64,000 bases of DNA, taken from contig JAQOOI010000070.1 of NCBI GenBank assembly GCA_028554645.1, forward strand, positions 1,674,001 through 1,738,000, written 5' to 3'. The DNA is from Omphalotus guepiniiformis (Eukaryota > Basidiomycota > Agaricomycetes > Agaricales > Omphalotaceae). The notes beneath the pieces were generated by a model that did no database searches, was not told where the DNA came from, and worked only from the letters and a program-made list of their open reading frames with translations. A program made the translations under genes and the position numbers. Below, piece after piece: positions 1 to 10,934 of the stretch (positions are counted from its first letter, which is position 1; each line of letters starts with the position of its first letter).

Positions 1-2539
1 GACCGACCAATTAACACCACCTCTTCACCTTCATCCTCATCATCTTCATGCTCATAATTGGTCCCTCTGCCTCCTCTGCCTTCAACCTTACTCACACCCC
101 CACCCTCACTCCCAAGAATCATTCTCTTTCTCCTCTCTTTCTGCTCCTTCCTTACACGATAGCCCTCTTCAGATTCAGTATCTGAGAACAACGAGGCGCC
201 GTCGTCCTCACCAGCGCTCATAGGTCCAGCGCTAGCATTGACGCCGGCACCGGCAGCACCGTCGGCAACGTGATCACCATGACGCTGTGTACTACCTCCC
301 TCATCATCAGCGTCATTGTCGTCTTCTGGTACAATTACCCTAGCGACTTGACCGACCGACTGTCTTCTGGATGCCACCTCGCTGGGGCGCCCAGCATCTC
401 CGCTTTGGTCCCGACTTCCGCGGTGCGAATTGGAGTCCCTCCTGGCTACGCTAATGCTCGCCCTCAATGAGCTCGAGCGCCTGTGACGGCGTGTGTCCGT
501 CAATCGGATAGATCCACCGTCTGCATCGTCCAATGACCCAGGCGGAGACTCTGTCAGGATAGCTTCTGCTAACTGTTTAGAACGTAAGCATGAGACAATC
601 AAGTAGGTCGACTGGCGGACAATTGTACTGACCAGAGCAAACGGAGCCCACTGCGTGATAGCCCAAGAAAAACCTGTTACGGTGATAAGAAGAGTTGCTC
701 CTCCAATGGAGGAGGTGAAACTGCACAAATAAACACAGCGTCAGCATTTGGTTTCGCACATAACGAAAAACCATTGAGGAAGGACGTCCAAAGAAGAAGA
801 GTCTTCCGTGTATTTAGTTCACACTCACAACGTAGTAAACATGCATCCAGCAAGCACCGCATTACTCGCGGCCCACAAACTCGCCAGATGGACCTTGATC
901 ACCTCCGGTATCGCCAACTCCTTCCACCACCTCCTGCCGCCCCTTGATATGGCAGTCCTAAGGTCACCGTTCTCATTCTCGAGCTGATGCTGTCGTAACC
1001 TTTTCCGTCTCCTTGAGCTTTCAGAAGCCTCAGTGACGAAGAATGGTAGGAGGAGATTGACTGCGAGTGAGAGCAAGGAAGAGTAAAACAGAGCACGCGC
1101 GCCAAGTCGCGTGGATTCGGCATCTATGGATTCAAGTGTTGAGTCTGGTAAAGCGGAGGTAGAATTTGAACCGTCCACGCCAGTGATTGACGGTATAGAG
1201 GGCGGGAGAACGGTCATAGTTGCGTAGAACGCCTTTTTGTGAAGGTCACCAATGTACATCGTTGTGTAGAAGAGAATCGGGAACCATGCTATCCATGAAC
1301 TGTTGTGAACTTCGGTGTGAATGTCACACGTCTGGAAAGGGGGGAAGAGCACAATTACTCACAAAAACTGTATTATGCACTGTCGTAGCACTAGTTAGAC
1401 CATGCAGAAAATGAGGGGAGGAAATATGGATAAGGGAAAGGAGATGTTACATAGGGTAGAACGCACAATTTGTCGTATGACTCTAGGTAGAGTCCACAAG
1501 TTGGTGAATATATCTTTTACTTCTTGCGTGAATGACTTAGCGAGTGGGCTATCATAAGTGTAACGCCGTACGGAAAGCATCATTATACGAAGGGTCGTAA
1601 ACCGACTGTTGAAAAGACTCACCCACCAACTCCAGGCCCATTCACTTTCAGTAAAACTCTTTCGTTGACACCGGCAGCAGTGATCAGATGACTTGCTAGC
1701 AGAAGAAACGAAACCAGGATAGAAAGCACTTGAATTTCAGTCTTGCCTAGGAAGGGTAATGCTGAGGGAAGATCAAGATTTCCACTATATTTAAATGGTA
1801 AACGGTCACTAGATAATCAAGACAGAACGAAGAGATTGACATACACGAAGAACCCAACCACACTTCCGAAGCCTAGCATACGCGCGGCCCAGGCATTTGC
1901 AGAAGGTTGTTCAGAAGACGGCAAAGTATCAACGAGAAGAGCCCGGTCGACCGCTTGTACTGCGGAAGATTGAGATTACATATGCACCCGTTCATCGCAC
2001 TTGACATACCAGCGTTAATACTGAAATCGATGAGAAATATAGAGAGTACAGCCAACCAAAGGGTCAGGCTCGCCTAGTGAAAGGAGGAGGAACATTTCAG
2101 CCTATGACCAAACATTTGAGTGGAAGTTGATAACAACATTGGAACTAAACCAGCCAGCAACCTGCTTCGTCCAACCAAGCAATAACATGGCAAACATACA
2201 TATCGTCGTCCCAAACATCATGTACGGCCTTCTCCTCCCCCACCTAGATGTATTTGAATCCGCGAGAACGCCAATCAACGGCTGCACGACAAGTCCTGAG
2301 AGGGGCCCCGCGAGAAAGACGATGGCCATAGACGATTTTGAGAGACCAAGAGAAAGCAGGTACGGTGGTGCATAAGACATTTCAATCGACCAGAAGAGCT
2401 GCACACCGAGCAAGCCGATAGTCAGTAACGGGAAACGAGCCCAGGAAGGACCGCGAATGTAAGCAATGCCGGAAAAGCGACCAGCATCGTTCGTTGGGTC
2501 GGTACCGCTGTCCAGCACAGTGAAGCCGCCACCTGTCAT
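1..2539 (-). CDS. Sucrose/alpha-glucoside:H+ symporter (GPH/SUT-type MFS), 3' end outside window
   Basis: Predicted proton-coupled disaccharide carrier of the plasma membrane. The first exon (from ATG at 2539) encodes the typical SUT start: a helix with WSIEMSYAPPYLLSLGLS, then FLAGPLSGLVVQPLIGVLAD and the loop motif SRWGRRRP. Later exons give FLIDFSINA plus VQAVDRALLVD (about 2060-1880), SWIAWFPILFYTTMYIGD (about 1310-1250) and SSIGGATLLITVTGFSWAITQ (about 720-640), all in the order expected of 12-helix SUT proteins. At least seven short GT-AG introns are needed, and one exon is only 17 nt (1363-1379). After the last helices a long hydrophilic Ser/Arg/Asp/Glu-rich tail runs open to base 1, so the stop lies outside the window. 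The family is clear. The substrate (sucrose or an alpha-glucoside) is inferred from family only. Confidence 0.88.
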
Positions 2540-2960
2540 GGTGGCAGGCGATGGTGGCAGGCGATGGATGGAAAGATTTCAAGACTAAGTTGTCGTAGAT
2601 TATGTGTGTGACTGTCGCGTCGCGGTAGTTAGCAATGCTGCGTGCGTGTGTCTGCCAGCGGGAGTACTTTGTCCATGGACTCATCACATGATGTGTACGG
2701 TTGTTTCCAACTCGTACAACAACGCCCTAAACACTGGCAGTAAAAGTAAAAGTAACTTTTATTTAGAAAATTCTTTCAATGCGAAACAAATTTCCAGAGT
2801 CGATATGACCCGTTCCTCAGTTAACCTTATTCAAGTCTACAATACAACGATCGTTCTAGATTGTTCAGTCATCTGCTCGTCTCAACACTACTCAGTTCTG
2901 ATATGTAGTCGCCATAGTGTTTCCAAGTCTCTTTCTGATTTCTAATCCGCTCGGCGACGG
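2540..2960. other. Intergenic region, 5' side of the symporter gene
   Basis: Lies between the symporter start codon and the stop of the MYND gene, both on the minus strand, so it should hold the symporter promoter. A GGTGGCAGGCGATG repeat sits next to the start codon (about 2540-2565). No TATA box or other element is convincing, and no coding sequence is seen. Confidence 0.5.
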
Positions 2961-3647
2961 TTAACCAACGACACAAGGCCTCGTCTCACTCTCACTTGGA
3001 GCCGGCCTCGGAGGATCAGGATCGAAGACTGAATTGTATCCTTCCAGGTCCCTCGTCCAAGGCCAGACCAATTCCCCATATTTCTCGCGTTCGGCATCGT
3101 ACACCAACACCTCATCGTCACAGTGAATACGCGTGTCGAGATTGATGGATGAAGTAGCTAGCGGCTTCCCATCGTCTCGAAGGAGCCTGGCAGCTAATAC
3201 ATGTCCATTGATAAATCTTGCCTGGACAGCGGTTTCGTGGAAACCTGAGGAATCCCAGACCAGTTTACCTGTACGTTCAATCAGAAGGGAGGTTCTTGTA
3301 TCATGAACGAAGCGGGAGCGCTCACCGTCGTTATTTCCAATGTATTGCGACAGATCCATCTCGCTCACTCCATTGGTGTCACTGTAGTAAACGAGGTGCC
3401 TCCCCTCTTTAATCGTCAAGTCGATCCTGCTCATATACAGGCTTGTGATATTTGGAGGAACCGCGACCCTAGTAGGTGGTGCGGGAGGTGAAGGAAGAGC
3501 AGGAGATGCTTTTTCAGGCTGACCACAGGCCTGCTTGTGGCGCTTCCAATCCTGCACTTGACATTCGCGTGAGCAATACTCCGTTGTGTGGCATCCTGAA
3601 CACAACTTGAGATCTTTCGACCCTCCACACTGAGCACAGACGGCCAT
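2961..3647 (-). CDS. MYND-type zinc-finger protein
   Basis: Encodes about 228 residues from the internal ATG at 3647. The frame is open further upstream to 3854, but that part looks like 5' UTR or intron. The N-terminus is a complete MYND finger: CAQCGGSKDLKLCSGC, then C-x3-C in YCSRECQ, then WKRHKQACG, giving the eight Cys/His ligands in the usual spacing. MYND fingers bind Pro-rich partners. The rest (about residues 60-228) begins with a Pro-rich linker and then has no domain I recognise. The sequence directly before the ATG (ttctcag) could be a splice acceptor, so a short upstream exon is possible. Partners and target are unknown. Confidence 0.75.
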   Translation of the reverse strand: MAVCAQCGGSKDLKLCSGCHTTEYCSRECQVQDWKRHKQACGQPEKASPALPSPPAPPTRVAVPPNITSLYMSRIDLTIKEGRHLVYYSDTNGVSEMDLSQYIGNNDGERSRFVHDTRTSLLIERTGKLVWDSSGFHETAVQARFINGHVLAARLLRDDGKPLATSSINLDTRIHCDDEVLVYDAEREKYGELVWPWTRDLEGYNSVFDPDPPRPAPSESETRPCVVG

Positions 3648-3854
3648 CTGAGAATTCGGGTGAGAAATCGTATGTTGAATAACTGCGGGAAATGACTCTA
3701 TTACCATGCAGAATGACCTCAACGTTGGCGAGGATAGCGTAGAGACAATTGAGTGAAGGGGATGCAGAATCCGTTTGCCTGGCTTCTCACGCCTTATCTG
3801 CCAGCGTGCCACTTTAGCTTCCTCGAAGCCGGAATGTCGAACCTCGAAGTTCAA

Positions 3855-4234
3855 GGATCAATTCATTCAAGCCGCCTGGCCTGATACCCTGGGTCACGTT
3901 CTGTAAGTTTGGAGGAAAAGATGCACGGGTCGATTGCAAATCTGGAAGAGTCAATTATTTAGGTAACATCGTGAAGTTCATCGTTTCTTCACGGGGTTTG
4001 GACTTCGACTTCAGGGGTTGAATAGCAGAGCTTTGTTCATCGACGTAGCGACAAGTGCAAAGCGTATGAGCATGATTTGTTCCACCTCGGCATAATGGAC
4101 ACTCCCTATCCACACCACGCTTCTGGCTCCCTCAATCCATCCATTCACAGGAAGCTGAGCACCAGAAGACGCCTGATACGACCTAAAGAAAGCCAGAAGT
4201 GAGGTGCTGGCGAACCTTCGAAGGGATATTCCGT
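3855..4234. other. Intergenic, nothing recognised
   Basis: Upstream flank of the MYND gene. No open frame with family similarity and no repeat was seen. Confidence 0.4.
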
Positions 4235-4675
4235 AGGATTAGTTGTGGGGAATGGGTCCAGGAAGTTCAATTCGTGCCTAGTCAGACGGCAATGCGACGG
4301 CAGTTTCTGGTGTCTGTATGCGCATCATAGGGAACCTAAGAGCTCCAACCGCCTCGTAACGAAAGACGGAATGTATGAACAATTGAGGGGGTCTTCTGTG
4401 GCGAGCTGCGCGGAGGAGAAGCCGAGGATCGTTGCCCGTTGGGAGACAAGGCGAGATATGGATGAGTGGTCGGAGTCGGGGTAGGGACTGGAATGGGATT
4501 AGGCGAGGTGAAGCGGAGAGCGAAGGTGAAGGGAAAGGAAGAGAGGAAGGTTGATGAACACAACAATTGACGTTATTATTATTATTATTACATGCCTGGA
4601 TGGGTTAATGAGTTCAGACCGGAACTAATAAAGAAAGCGCGTACATAGGCATAGTGACTACCCATCCCAATGTTT
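4235..4675 (-). pseudogene. Decayed fragment of a PQ-loop protein gene
   Basis: Aligns by eye with the middle of the intact PQ-loop gene at 46426-47979 (its 46855-47235), including the stretch for the second PQ motif and the Ser-Pro-rich spacer: SPNPIPVPTPTP here against SPNPIPMPEPDS there. PQIVHTF of the intact gene is reduced here to PSIVHTF, and frames shift several times, so no continuous protein remains. The flanking exons are absent. This is a dispersed relic about 42 kb from its relatives. Confidence 0.75.
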
Positions 4676-6073
4676 CGTGCGTGCGTTTTAGCACGACCAT
4701 CAATCATCTGCCTTCTTTACACACTCCTCCTCCAGCTTTGCCTCTAGCGTATGAGGAGTTCATAGGAGAGCGGTACAAGCGCAGCCTCCTTCTCTCAAGG
4801 CTACGCAGGAGAGGGGAGGTGCATACCATTCACCCGCACTGAGAATTGTAGCAAGGTAACGAAGTGGATGTTTGACTCCATGGCAGTCCCAGACAGTAGC
4901 CGAACAAGCAGGTCCTGTTTCCCAGCTATTAGAGACAGGCTTCCTTCTATTAGGCACTTCAAGGCTGACTCCAGCACTGCGACCTCGCCGACAGTCATGA
5001 AAAGTTGATCTTACGGCCGAACGAGGGGAGTTGGAAGAACTGAGTTTCGATACAGATGTTATGCAAGACCCGCATATACGCTGCTGAGACGCAGAAGGAA
5101 GATGGATGGTCCAGATGTCTAACAGCAATGACAACACCCAAGCCTAGCCACTGTAATAGCTGGTATATCCGGTGTTACGCGTATGGGTAGATCGAGGTAC
5201 GGAGGGACTCAGAGGATGTCTCTACACCGTAGGAAAGACACAAACAAGCAGGAGGAGTGGTAACGGCGTAAACGAGGCCAGGAACGAATATGTAATGAAA
5301 TGAATATTCTGTAGTGCAATGCCACCGGTGGGAAGCGTATACATCGAACTGGCATTCGAAAAAACGCAGCAACAGTGTCAGTTCGAACTTCGACGGCACC
5401 GTTCGTGCTCTAGATCTAACGCGAAAGATCCAACATCTAGGTGGGCGCCACGCAACAATCAAATTTCCAGCTCACCGAGGAGCGAAGAGAGTTGCGTTGT
5501 TGTTGCGCCGACGGTTCCCAAAGCCTATGCGCAGTCACAAGCAAGTCGTCGACATGAGTGGTGCGGACGAGAAAGAAAGATCATTTGTCAGTATGAATCT
5601 ACAGAAGTAAATGTAGCTATGCGCACCTCTCAATACTTTTGCTATCAGTGCATCGAGCATTTCCTACGCGTCCTAATATTCATCAAGATCCACGGATCCG
5701 TTGTCTTGAAGATGGTGGGCGATCGAAAGAAAGAAAGGCAACATGCGTCCTCGAGCGACGAGGACGAGCAGTACTGAAGTAGCTCTGGGGTAGCCTAGGA
5801 GACCAGAGATTGCTCGACACATTCAAACAGCCTGTCTGAGAGCTGAAGTAGAGAAAACTGAAGACAGATAATATATATACCTCTCGCTCGGCGAGGAGAC
5901 GACATCGAGACATCCATTCTGCGTGTCTCAAATAATCAAGATGGTCAAAGTTTCAACGTTGCCAACGTCAATTCTACGGTGAATTTGCGATGTTTTCGAC
6001 ACAACTGAATTCAGCAGTGAAGATGGGTATCCACAAAGCGACGGAAGTAAATGTGCATATGCGCACAGCTTCG
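4676..6073. other. Intergenic, nothing recognised
   Basis: About 1.4 kb with only short open frames on both strands and no recognisable family. Continues to the 3' end of the non-LTR retrotransposon. Confidence 0.4.
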
Positions 6074-6099
6074 AGGTAGGTAGGTAGGTAGGTAGGTAG
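6074..6099 (-). repeat. Tetranucleotide tail (CTAC)n of the non-LTR element
   Basis: Six copies of the 4-bp unit, read AGGT on the plus strand, sit at the 3' border of the retrotransposon after about 215 bp of 3' UTR. Short tandem-repeat tails are known for several LINE clades. Confidence 0.7.
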
Positions 6100-6314
6100 T
6101 ATATTGACCGGCTCGGGTCCAAGTGCTGAAACGCCGGCTTCCAGGAAGTATCCCGATGTACAGCAGTTAAATACATCATCGTTCCTGGGACCCCACATCA
6201 GTGCAAGGACGAGCTCACGGCTCACATGCGTCACCTCAGACCCATGCATCCGTCGTAGATCCAAACCCCAATGTGTGGTCATTCCAGATACAGGAATCAT
6301 ACATAAGTACATAC

Positions 6315-7089
6315 TCATCTCCGAAATTCTGGCTCAACCCAAACAGGTGTTGAGTCGTACATCTTTAGTACCTCGTGCATGTATTTCGCCACCGCTGAAT
6401 GTGTTGTCTTCATCGAAATCATCTGACTGAGCATGGTGCTATCATCAGTTTGCATCCGCACTCCTATCACACTGTTGTCTTTGTACAGTTCTTGCCATGA
6501 GGTCCGAAACGCTTCGCGTAGCAATAGTAGAGGTGGATGCCTGCATCTGAGTAAGGCATGCACCGGGTCCTCTACCTCACACTTGCAGAACCGGCATACC
6601 CTTCGGTCTCGTGGTATGCTTAACCTATGGTTATCTGACCACCTAAGGCGCTCCACTGCCAATGGATGATCTCCGGAGATAATTTTTGTGAGTGACTTTC
6701 TGTGCGCAGGATTCTTTATCTCCTTTAGATAGCTTCGCATGCACCTTGTCCGGTACTTGTATTGTGCACCCTCCGTTTTTGGTGGTTCTAACCGCATGCG
6801 CAGAAGATACGTCTTCACCTCTGTATTTCTCAGCTCCTCCTCAACCCATGTATACAACCTCTCACCCACACAGTCCTGCAGTGCCTTCACCTGATCCAGA
6901 TCACTAAGTATCATAGTATCCACTGTTAGATCTATCTGTGGTGTATATTTCTTTAAAACCACCAGTAGGTCTGAAAACCATGACTGCCTTCCTGCTTCGT
7001 GCAATATTATACTCTCCTGAAGGGCTGCATAGACATAGGTGTCGTTTGGACGCTGCAATGCATAGGCTAAGTACCTTAGGGCTAATTCC
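6315..7089 (-). pseudogene. Non-LTR reverse transcriptase, C-terminal piece
   Basis: About 257 codons. It begins with a helix (LALRYLAYALQRPNDTYVY) that continues the thumb region found at 13485 onward. Near the end is a Cys/His cluster, CRFCKCEVEDPVHALLRC, of the zinc-binding type common at the C-terminus of fungal LINE reverse transcriptases. The reading frame is intact to a normal TGA at 6315. The piece lacks its own start and catalytic motif because the Plavaka transposon separates it from the rest. Confidence 0.78.
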
Positions 7090-7091
7090 AT

Positions 7092-7585
7092 CATCAGGAA
7101 ACACTAATTTGCTACGGCACACCAGGCCACATTATCTGGCGTACGGTAGCCGTCTGGGCGTGCTCGATAGATCACCGTATCATCTCGTAGTTTTGATAGC
7201 GCTGAGTGATGGCCCTGTCGCACACCGTTGCTCCAATAGTCATGACTGACTACTACAGGCCACTAGTATTCTTTTTCCTAATGCAAGACTGACGAACTGT
7301 GAACTAGCCTCAGGGCTAAGGACGGTGGAAAGCCCGAGCCCTGGGCCTTGAGCTTGAGGGCTCATATACCTGATTAGTCATCAAAGGTCCTTTTTGAGGA
7401 GGGCGTCAACGGTTGCCCTCCTCGAAAAGGACGCTTTGTGCCTTTTGAAATTTTGACGCAACAGGTATTATTGTGTTATATAATCTAGCTGTACTCATTG
7501 TCGAAGCAATATACACAAGAAGGATATGAGTATTTATGCAAAGTTGTAAGCCATAACATCAGTAGTATGTCATGAAAACTCTACG
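7092..7585. other. Left subterminal region of the Plavaka element
   Basis: About 0.5 kb without coding sequence between the left terminus and the transposase stop. It contains a palindromic stretch around 7388-7432, where ggtcctttttgaggagggcg is followed by an approximate inverted copy, possibly a subterminal transposase-binding structure. Confidence 0.5.
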
Positions 7586-10500
7586 CTATCGCTTGCGAGC
7601 CCTCTTTTTTGGCCGAACGAGATTCAAATAACGCGCTCGTTGACGCTCAATCTCTGCCTGACGTGCCAGCTCAACCTGCATGTGAAGGTACGGCTGGTAT
7701 CTGAACAGCATGAAGTCACGATTTCGAAGGTAGGGGTTGACGTAGAAAGTTTTGCATTGATCCAACACATTCTCGCAGCTCCAAGTTGGGTCCACTGTAT
7801 GTCCAAAATCTGGTGACAAGTGACAAGTCTGCTGAATAGAGTCAACAAGAATGATGCCTGAATGTTGGGTGCGCTGGCGGGATGCATAAGAGATTTGGTA
7901 CATTCCAAGTGTACTATTGTACCTCTGGAAGGGTGTGAACCAATCCACGAAGGCAAGAAGGTGAGGAAATGAGGGGAAGGAATCCGGGGGAAGCTTGAAT
8001 AACAGACGGACACGAGCAACTTGCAAGCCTGTATGAGTAACGACATGTACTGTGAGCACAACACACATCTCGGAATTGTTATATGAATCACGCACCGTGC
8101 AGAGGGCCTTTCTGGCGGTCTATTTTTCCACTTTTAACCACAACCGTACTCGTCCGAGCTGAAACTGCAGGCTTTACACCAGTAGCTGTAAAAGACATAG
8201 GTTTTGCTCTTGTAGCATGAACAGTGTCAAAACCCTTTGACTCCATTTCTGCCTCAGCAATGGGAGGTAGTCGTAGTCGTACTTGCTTCCAGACAGGTAT
8301 GACGATTTGATCAGGAGCATTCAAGAATGTTGTAGGCAGAGAATGGTCTTCAAGAAATTCTCGAAGATACCAGAGAAACCATTTGCCACAGTTGAACTCG
8401 TTCTCAATTTCATGAATGGTGGTACGCGGAGAGGCAGGAAGTTTGGCAGAGTGGTACGTAACAGTCTCGGTTTTGTCTTTCTCTGTTTCATCAACACAGT
8501 TTAGCGCCTCCTCCTCCTCCTCCTCCTCCTTCTCCTCTTCTTCTTCCTCCTCCTCCTCCCTCTCCTCCTTTGCACCCTTCTGGTTTCCACTGACTTTGTC
8601 AGTTGCCCACTCTATATATCCAGCCTGTCGATTCACGGACTCCTGGCGTGTCAACCACTTTGTCATCTGTGATTGGTAGTGCCGTTTATTGGACGCACGA
8701 TATCCAATTTTTGCAAGGTCAATATGCAGACGTTCTGAAGATTCGGAATTGAAGCCGTCGGTAGTCCCTCGAGAACGTATGCTCTCTGAATAGTGAGAGA
8801 CGTTATGCAATTTGCTGATGTTGAAATGTGTTCGAATCTCCAGATCCCGAAACACCTCCTTGTGTTTGTGGAAAGCCTTCCAAGCATCCTCAAGAGCCTT
8901 CAGTGAAACATCCGTATGAACCTCAAAGTGTGAATAGTACATGAAATCCTCAAACGCACGAACTGCATGTAGGACACGTGTATCTGCCACACCTGCCAGC
9001 AGGCCTGGGAAGACCTTCGCCATTGCTTTGTATTCACCTCCAGTCCACTGTGATATAGACGAGATGCCTTTGGAGAAGTGGCGGAGAGTGGGATGGGGGG
9101 TCATAGTACGGAAACGGCGGTCTATTTCTTCATCTCCATTGCTGATGCTTTTTCGTGTCCAGGTGGACACATGATCACCGAACAGGCCCTTGTGTAATTG
9201 GTGTAAGAGGTCGGGAGTTACGCAATCAAAGATGTTACAGTGTGTGGTAAGTCGCGCCAGAATGGATTAATAGCCCGTAGGTTGTGACTCTGAAACTCGT
9301 CAGGTTTGAGGCCATGAGATTCAGCTGCGATAGTTTTCAGAGTGGAATCAGGAGTACGAAGGACACTGTTCAGAAGTTCGCCTCGCTGTTTTGGGTCTAC
9401 AGTGCATTTTGGGCAGCTGTTCTCTTTGCAACAGCACACCAAACATTGCTCTGGATAGTCGGCAATATATGCAGCCAGAAGTGGATATATATGAGGCGCT
9501 CATAACCATCAGCACATGCCATCCTCACTCCTTCGCGACCTGCTTTCTCGAGCGGTTTCATGATGATCTTCATACAATCATGGAAGAGCTGATGACCCAT
9601 TACAGAGCGCTTTTTGTCCGAAAAGCATTCAAGCTTGGAAATAGGAATATAGCCAAGGAGAAGGAAGGCCCGCGATGACGCCTTGCGGCGGATGTCTTTC
9701 TCGATATTTCCTATGCTTATATAGACTGGCCATGCCTTCTTGTCTCCACTGAACATGGACAATTGTGTTTCGTCTGATGCGATAATACATGGGCAGACTG
9801 TAGCAAATTCCTCAGGAAGCTTCATCTATCAATGTGTCAGCTTCGCCTGCGAATAGCATATCGTTGGCTTACCTGAATATCCCACCACCAGTTACATGTC
9901 CACATCTCGCTATATTCACGGTTTGTCCCATCTTTGTTTCGAAATAATCGTAGCGGAGCATAATGCTGATGGCCACGGAATGCCGGATTGCCCATGAGTT
10001 CTTGGATTAGTTCAACAGGATCACGGTGCCACAGTTCAAGAATTTCAACCTGGGAATTGCCTTGTGCATCCTTCAAATCTCCTTCTACATGTATTGGTGT
10101 ACAATAAAACGAAGGACCACGGTCAAGTGCATCGACAAATTTCAGGAAAGAACGGCTATTATGAAATGATAGGTTCACGTCCTTTTGAACCTGTGAGTTA
10201 TATTGAGTTTCATAGATTTGGATGAAGGAGCTGACACGTACTGTTTTCAGTTTACAGAACTCGTCAATTTTTTTAAGGCTGACCCCCGACTTGATCAACC
10301 ATTGTGCAAGTTCCCATTCTTCCTTAGAGGAGAAGGGTGCCCAAGGATCTAACGACTCTGCCTGCTGTCTTTCCTTCAGTTCTTCAAAAGATGTGAGAAC
10401 AGGTGTAGAATCCAGAGGGGTGCCTGCCAAACCAGGATATGGAAACGTGTAGACATCATCTGTACTACCATATATGGATTTGGGATCACTTGAACTGTCA

Positions 10501-10799
10501 TCATCGGTCTCCTCGATGCTTGTACGCCCTCTGTTGTTCAATGGAGTATCTGTGAGCTGGGTCACAGGTGCTGCTTCATCTACATTGGACAATACAAACT
10601 CGTCTGTGAAGTTGTCCATGTCACTGAGAGGTGCTGTGCTTGCTGTGCCGCTCAGTTCGTATTCCTGCTCGGAGTCTGGTTCCTGAAAAGATGCTTCATC
10701 CTCAGCTCGACAAGACGATGTCTGGGAGATATGGGCTCGAAGTGCTTGAACATTAGCTGTGAGTGTATAACAATACTTGCAACGAATCTTGCTTGACAT
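7586..10799 (-). pseudogene. Plavaka-type transposase with frameshifts
   Basis: Starts at ATG 10799. An N-terminal C2H2-like finger (CKYCYTLTANVQALRAHISQ, then C) and an acidic linker are followed by the Plavaka core: RDPVELIQELMGNPAFRGH, WTCNWWWDIQ, CIIASDETQLSMFSGDKKAW, then CPKCTVDPKQRG, NPFWRDLPH, VTPDLLHQLHKGLFGDH and a C-terminal NVLDQCKTFYVNPYLR. One intron lies at about 9826-9870. The conserved protein jumps frame at three places not explained by introns: an AT dinucleotide excess near 9495, an AC excess near 9245, and a shift near 8100. A poly-Glu stretch encoded by a GAG/GAA microsatellite lies at about 8505-8575. Cut-and-paste activity is known for the family; this copy looks dead unless the shifts are sequencing errors. 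Confidence 0.82.
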
Positions 10800-10934
10800 G
10801 ATAAATGATTTTGCAGACCACTTGGTTGAAGTGATCTAGGGCAATGTCGGAGAAGCAAATGTACGCGGACGTCAACCCTAGTTACCCATACCGACCCTTT
10901 TTTCAACTTTCTTTCTTACCACTACCTACCTCTC
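10800..10934. promoter_or_regulatory. Shared divergent promoter of transposase and DUF6532 gene
   Basis: Only 135 bp separate the two start codons (ATG 10799 minus, ATG 10935 plus), so both promoters must overlap here. A pyrimidine-rich tract precedes the plus-strand ATG. No TATA box is evident. Confidence 0.55.

Noticed and set aside
5314..5777. Overlapping plus-strand open frames of 98 and 152 codons
   Set aside because: Low-complexity charged composition, no family resemblance, no support from context.
6074..6099. Telomeric or simple microsatellite origin of the AGGT repeat
   Set aside because: It lies exactly at the 3' border of a minus-strand LINE after its 3' UTR, so it is better explained as the element tail.
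8416..8679. Plus-strand Ser-rich open frame
   Set aside because: It is the reverse reading of the poly-Glu microsatellite in the transposase.
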